Source: Anopheles merus (taxonomy: Eukaryota > Arthropoda > Insecta > Diptera > Culicidae). From it: DNA of 64,000 bases. The notes under the pieces were generated by a model that had not been told where the DNA came from, searched no databases, and was given only the letters and a program-made list of their open reading frames with translations. Each line of letters begins with the position of its first letter. Within the stretch, counting starts at the first letter, position 1. Below are positions 59,744 through 64,000 of the stretch, piece after piece. Location of the stretch: the NCBI RefSeq assembly GCF_017562075.2, contig NC_054083.1, positions 40,903,255-40,967,254 on the forward strand, in the 5' to 3' direction. A program made the position numbers and the translations under genes.

Positions 59744-62700
59744 TGTCAGCACCGGGGCAGGAAATCACGGGTCAACGTTCACGTTCTTCTCTCTCTTTCT
59801 TTTTATCTCCAACCGTACAAGCGAAAGATGGTTTCCCTTTCGCCCGGTGAGCAGTAGTAACACAGGCTGAGTAGATTTAAACTTTGCAAATACTATTCTC
59901 CAATTTTGAACCAAAAAAAAAAGACACACACACACACGCACACGAAACCGTAGACACTTTTGCTCAAAATATCACCGAAAGCTGTGCTGCCATTGCTTGC
60001 TGTGCGCGCCGCAATTGATGTTCACTTAATTTTGCTCCAATTTTATAATCACACTTTCAAGACAATCAATCACTGTGCAAGCGGAGGATGGACAGAGTAA
60101 AAAAAAAATAAACTAAATTAAATCATCACACTCAGAAACTCGCGCACACACAAGGACCCACTATTCCCACGGCGCACGAAGAGTGATTTCACTCGCCGGT
60201 CTGTACGCATACCGATGCTCCAGTTTAGTTTTACCGTGGTGTTGTAAAAAGCTTCTTGTCGCCGTTTTCGAACAGACTTTATGCCAACAAAAATTGAACG
60301 ATCATAAAATTCCACACACAGACACACACACACACCAATACTGACCTACTAACTAACGGAGAAAAGGGGTGTTTTTTCGCAACAAGCACACTGTACACTG
60401 GCGCCACACAAAGAGATCCGCTGGGCATAAACAGTAACATTACCATCGATTTCTTTGCCCAACCTTCACACATCGCTCGGCGATCGACGGGGGTCGCTTC
60501 TTATCGCTTGCAACGTCCACGATTTTCCCAACCTAAGCACGCATTTTCCAACCCCTCGCCCGGGTCTCTATTCGGGTGACTTGTTCGAACACTCGTGTCC
60601 GCGCTTTCGAGCGTGATTTACGATGACGCGCGCCCGCCGCTTGTAGTTGAATTGAATAGGAAAGATCAGGGTATAGTAACATCCCAACAAGCAGGCACAC
60701 CTCACGATTAAGAAAAAAACGAGGCCGCCACTTAACACACACACACACTCGCGCGCGATGTTGTAACGAATGCAGGAATTTCGAATTTCCTTCCCAAAAA
60801 AACAACACACCTCACACCTCAATGCGCAAAGCACGGAGGGCGTATAAAAATATATTAATAAAACGCACACTCCCAGGCAAGTCCTCCAAAAATCAAGGCG
60901 ACCCATCAGGGGGTGAGCGTTCGTGGCTTGACACAACATTGTGGTGCTGTGCTTTGTGGGCTTCACTCTCCTTTCTTTCGCTGCGTGCCACAATGTGTGT
61001 TAGTGTGTGCACTTGTTAGACAAGAAGAAACCCCGGACCGGGAAGAAGGCTCTCTTCAAACGGGTGGAGGAGAGCGGTTGATTTTTCCTTCCTGTTTTTC
61101 CTCTCACTAGGTTGGTTGGTATGTGGGCAAAGCAGCAGCAACAGCCACCAGCCCAACCGGAACCTGGGAAGTGTTGCGAGATCAAGAAAGCTCGTGATCT
61201 TTTTGATCCCCTCTGCGCGTCCGAGGGCAAGTGGCGGGGTGCGGGAATTCAACCCCCGGGTGGGTTGCCCGCGGAAAGCAGAACGAGCAGGAAAGGTAAA
61301 GACAACACACAGGCACAAACACACACACACAGACTCGAGAAGAAAGAAGGGAGCGAGAGAAAAAAAACGGTGAAAAAACGGAACGGAGCCCGATGTAACT
61401 GTAACGTCACGGGCATGGCTCTGGTGTGCTACTTCTGCCTGTGCAGCTTGTTTGCCTTGGCGGAATGAGCTGACGGGACCACCTCATTCTTGCCTCATTT
61501 TCAGCTTACCTCCACAATGCACGATCGAGGAGAAAGGAGAAAAATGGGAAGCGTTGAAGAATTAATCCAAACAAATCTTCTGGTGCGCTCTTGTGTTGAT
61601 GCGATCAAAAGATCCAGCCTGAAGGTGGATGAAGATGTTTCGATAGCCTTTTTTTTTGGAGAGACACCATCCTCCCAGCTTTATGACCATATCGCCCGTC
61701 CTATAAGATAATCAATAGGGAGGGGAAAGAGAGTTTGTTGGGAACAGTTAGGCGGGAACGTCACGCGCCTTCGCCATCCGGCGCGTGGTACAACACCTCA
61801 ACGACTTTGGAAATGACTTTGGAGTTCCCGTTGGAGAGAAGCACCACCGAAGATTGGCACAGATTTAATGGTGTGCTGTGTGTGCTGTGTGCAAGTTTGA
61901 GAGGTGTTGAAGAACACGCTCCTACGCGATCATATACTGCTCGTTATGATCTGATACACAAAATCGTACATCCGTTTGCGCCTGTGTGTTGCATGTTCTA
62001 CTCGGATCTGATCGCGGAAACAGTTCAGGAAGTTCTTCGTTACTTCTTGTTGCTGGTGCTGCTAATGAAGTAGCGTGCTTCCTACACAGTTTTTTTGTTG
62101 TTGTTACTTCTTCTGAGCATTCTACTATGTGCTGTCTGTTCTTATGTTATTTCTACCACCTTTCACCGCATTTTCTCCACCCCGTTTTGTAGTGCGCGGA
62201 AGGGTAGAGAGGGAAGACGGCTTTTTGCTTCCCCGCTTCACACACTGGAACACTGGAAACTGTATCGGATATCGAATTCTAGATCAACCTGTTGCGCTTG
62301 ATCGTTTTCCTTTCTTTTTTTTTATGATACACTTTAAGCCGCACTTAGCCTACAAGAGAGATCATTGCATGAAGATTACAACACAAGCATTCACACTGTT
62401 GGAGTTGATACAGATCACACGACTGAAACGCTCCCAAGCAACACATTGGAATATGGTTTTTAAGGAGCATCGGTAGAACAGTACACCATCAAAAAATACA
62501 AAATCACCAAAAAAAAACACTTAAATACACACAAATGTTAGGCAAGACAGCGATATCCTGCCAGCCAAGTGCACAACTACCAAAAGGAAAACTCGAACGC
62601 AACTCCAGTGCGCAACTCGACTCGCGTACGGCAACGCTTCACAAGCGCGCGCGCCAACCCCACGAAAAGCCGTCCGGTACGCGTGAGAGCTAGCTGGAAA

Positions 62701-64000
62701 CTGAGCAACAGAGGCCCACAGGGTCTGGCTACGAACGCGAACCACTCTTCTCCGCGCGCCGTTTGAGAGCTGGTTGAGATTGGACTTGACTTTTCCACGA
62801 CGTACATCCCTCTCTCTCACTTGTTCGGTTCAAAAACGAAATCAAACAAACCACCAACAGTAGTGGTAGACTGCTGGAAGCGCGAGGCCACCGCGCGGCA
62901 AGAGCGAGTTTTTCTATTTTTTTACCTAACGCCATACACAAGGATGGCATAGCAGATAGTGAGACACCACAATTATGGTATCATCATCACCTGGGACCAG
63001 AACAGGTTGCTGCTGGCACAAACTGGATCTCTTTCTCTGGCAATGGCTCCAACTCTCACAACACAAGCACAGAGGAAAAGCGGAAATGCTTCTCTGAGTT
63101 CTGTTCTCGATCGGGCACTCTACTTTGACGATCGTGATCTATGTAGATCAGCCAAGCGCTTGGCGGGTTTTAGAACTCGTTTCCCAGTTTTTTTTTTGCC
63201 TCCGGTTAATGCGTACCAAACGAGAGAGCATGGGCCCATCATGACCAGCGTTTAGCTTTTATTCCAATCAATTAAGCTGCGATTTTACTTTTCATTCTAC
63301 TTTCACGAGGGATGCATTTTCCGGTCGGTCGGTAGAAAGGGGAAAAATAGAAAGTTCGTTATTTAATGCGCTGCAAGTAGCGTAGCTCTTATTGGATGTT
63401 TTAACTACCACTTCAAAAGATGATCTAATAGAGGAACAGGTAAAGGCTCAGCTATAACTTACAGGTAATGAGATCGAACCTAAACTGGACCTCCTAAACT
63501 ATACAATTACTCGCAACATTTGCTAATGATTATTAGAATAACATTTCTCAGATTTCTCGCTTTTATCCGGACAGGAACCTCTTGGAAAGCACACAAATAT
63601 CTCTACAACTTTGAGCGTTATTCGAGTAATTTGTTTAAATCTAAAGCAGAACTACAAACAAGACAAGTTTCCTCGCGCTACATTCTCTTCTCCCAGTTAA
63701 AGAAACGATTCTTGCCCGTGTAAAAGAGGCTTTTCAAGTTCCCTCCAGCCATCTGGCTAACCACTTTACGCACACGAGAAACCGCGTAATCCAATCTACC
63801 TCTTCCCCCCAATCTTCTTACTTTAGCGAAAGTACTTGAGGCTCGCAATCTGATTACGGCTGCCTTTAAAATCTGTATCACTTTCTAAAAAGTATCGTGT
63901 ATTGTGTGCTCACAACGCTGCAGAAACGAAATCAACATAATGCTCCGAATTTTCCTCAATGAGCGAACAACACTTGCTGCCCAAATCACGCATAATTACT
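59744..64000. other. Upstream of WDR47 start: leader/promoter region
   Basis: Contains CA runs (about 59924-59943, 60312-60335, 60738-60750) and GC-rich patches. A 5' leader exon or alternative first exon is expected here or beyond the window, but none can be supported. Confidence 0.4.

Noticed and set aside
61112..61468. 118-aa plus-strand open frame
   Set aside because: Low-complexity start, no family similarity, overlaps other frames; unsupported as a gene.
1..64000. CRISPR arrays or bacterial-style operons
   Set aside because: No regularly spaced direct repeats with unique spacers; the genes have spliceosomal introns.

Overview
The window is eukaryotic and most likely from an anopheline mosquito (inferred). 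It has GC-rich coding exons with clean GT-AG junctions set in AT-rich introns. Dinucleotide and trinucleotide microsatellites are dense, and there are many small DNA-transposon and SINE-like remnants. The encoded proteins are insect-type members of conserved animal families. No bacterial genes, CRISPR array, rRNA or convincing tRNA was seen. All exon boundaries were read by hand from splice consensus, reading-frame continuity and family similarity; no alignment or search was run.

Two protein-coding genes can be supported, both on the minus strand and arranged head to tail. The first (1-21758) is a sodium-driven anion/bicarbonate exchanger of the SLC4 family, orthologous to insect NDAE1. Ten coding exons join in frame from an ATG at 21756-21758 to a TAA at positions 1-3, giving about 1284 aa with a 24-codon cassette exon or 1260 aa without it. 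The cassette can also be read through to its own stop, giving a possible short isoform with a His/Gln-rich tail. The second gene (41969-59743) encodes a seven-bladed WD40 protein matching WDR47 (nemitin). Six exons join in frame to give 777 aa: a long low-complexity N-terminal half (Gly, Gln/His, Ser/Asn rich) followed by the propeller. The LisH/CTLH domains of vertebrate WDR47 are not seen in this transcript model.

Layout: 1-2652, NDAE1 C-terminal exons (membrane domain); 2653-9857, middle exons separated by introns holding a SINE-like element, small MITEs and a 1.4 kb inverted-repeat element whose end lies 6 bp beyond a splice-donor hexamer; 9858-10517, N-terminal exons; 10518-21698, a long first intron with GA repeats and a decayed transposase; 21699-21758, first coding exon; 21759-41968, about 20 kb between the coding parts of the two genes, holding transposon debris (non-LTR fragment, a small element with a THAP-like reading frame and 25-bp perfect terminal inverted repeats, a nest of related repeats), presumed NDAE1 upstream sequence and the WDR47 3' UTR; 41969-45123, WD40 exons; 45124-54920, an intron with a 255-bp TTAA-flanked MITE; 54921-59743, N-terminal WDR47 exons; 59744-64000, upstream sequence with no exon recognised.

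The two genes have no known pathway in common. NDAE1 acts in pH and bicarbonate/chloride homeostasis at the plasma membrane; WDR47 acts on microtubules, especially in neurons. The unusual signals are the isoform options of NDAE1 and several mobile elements.
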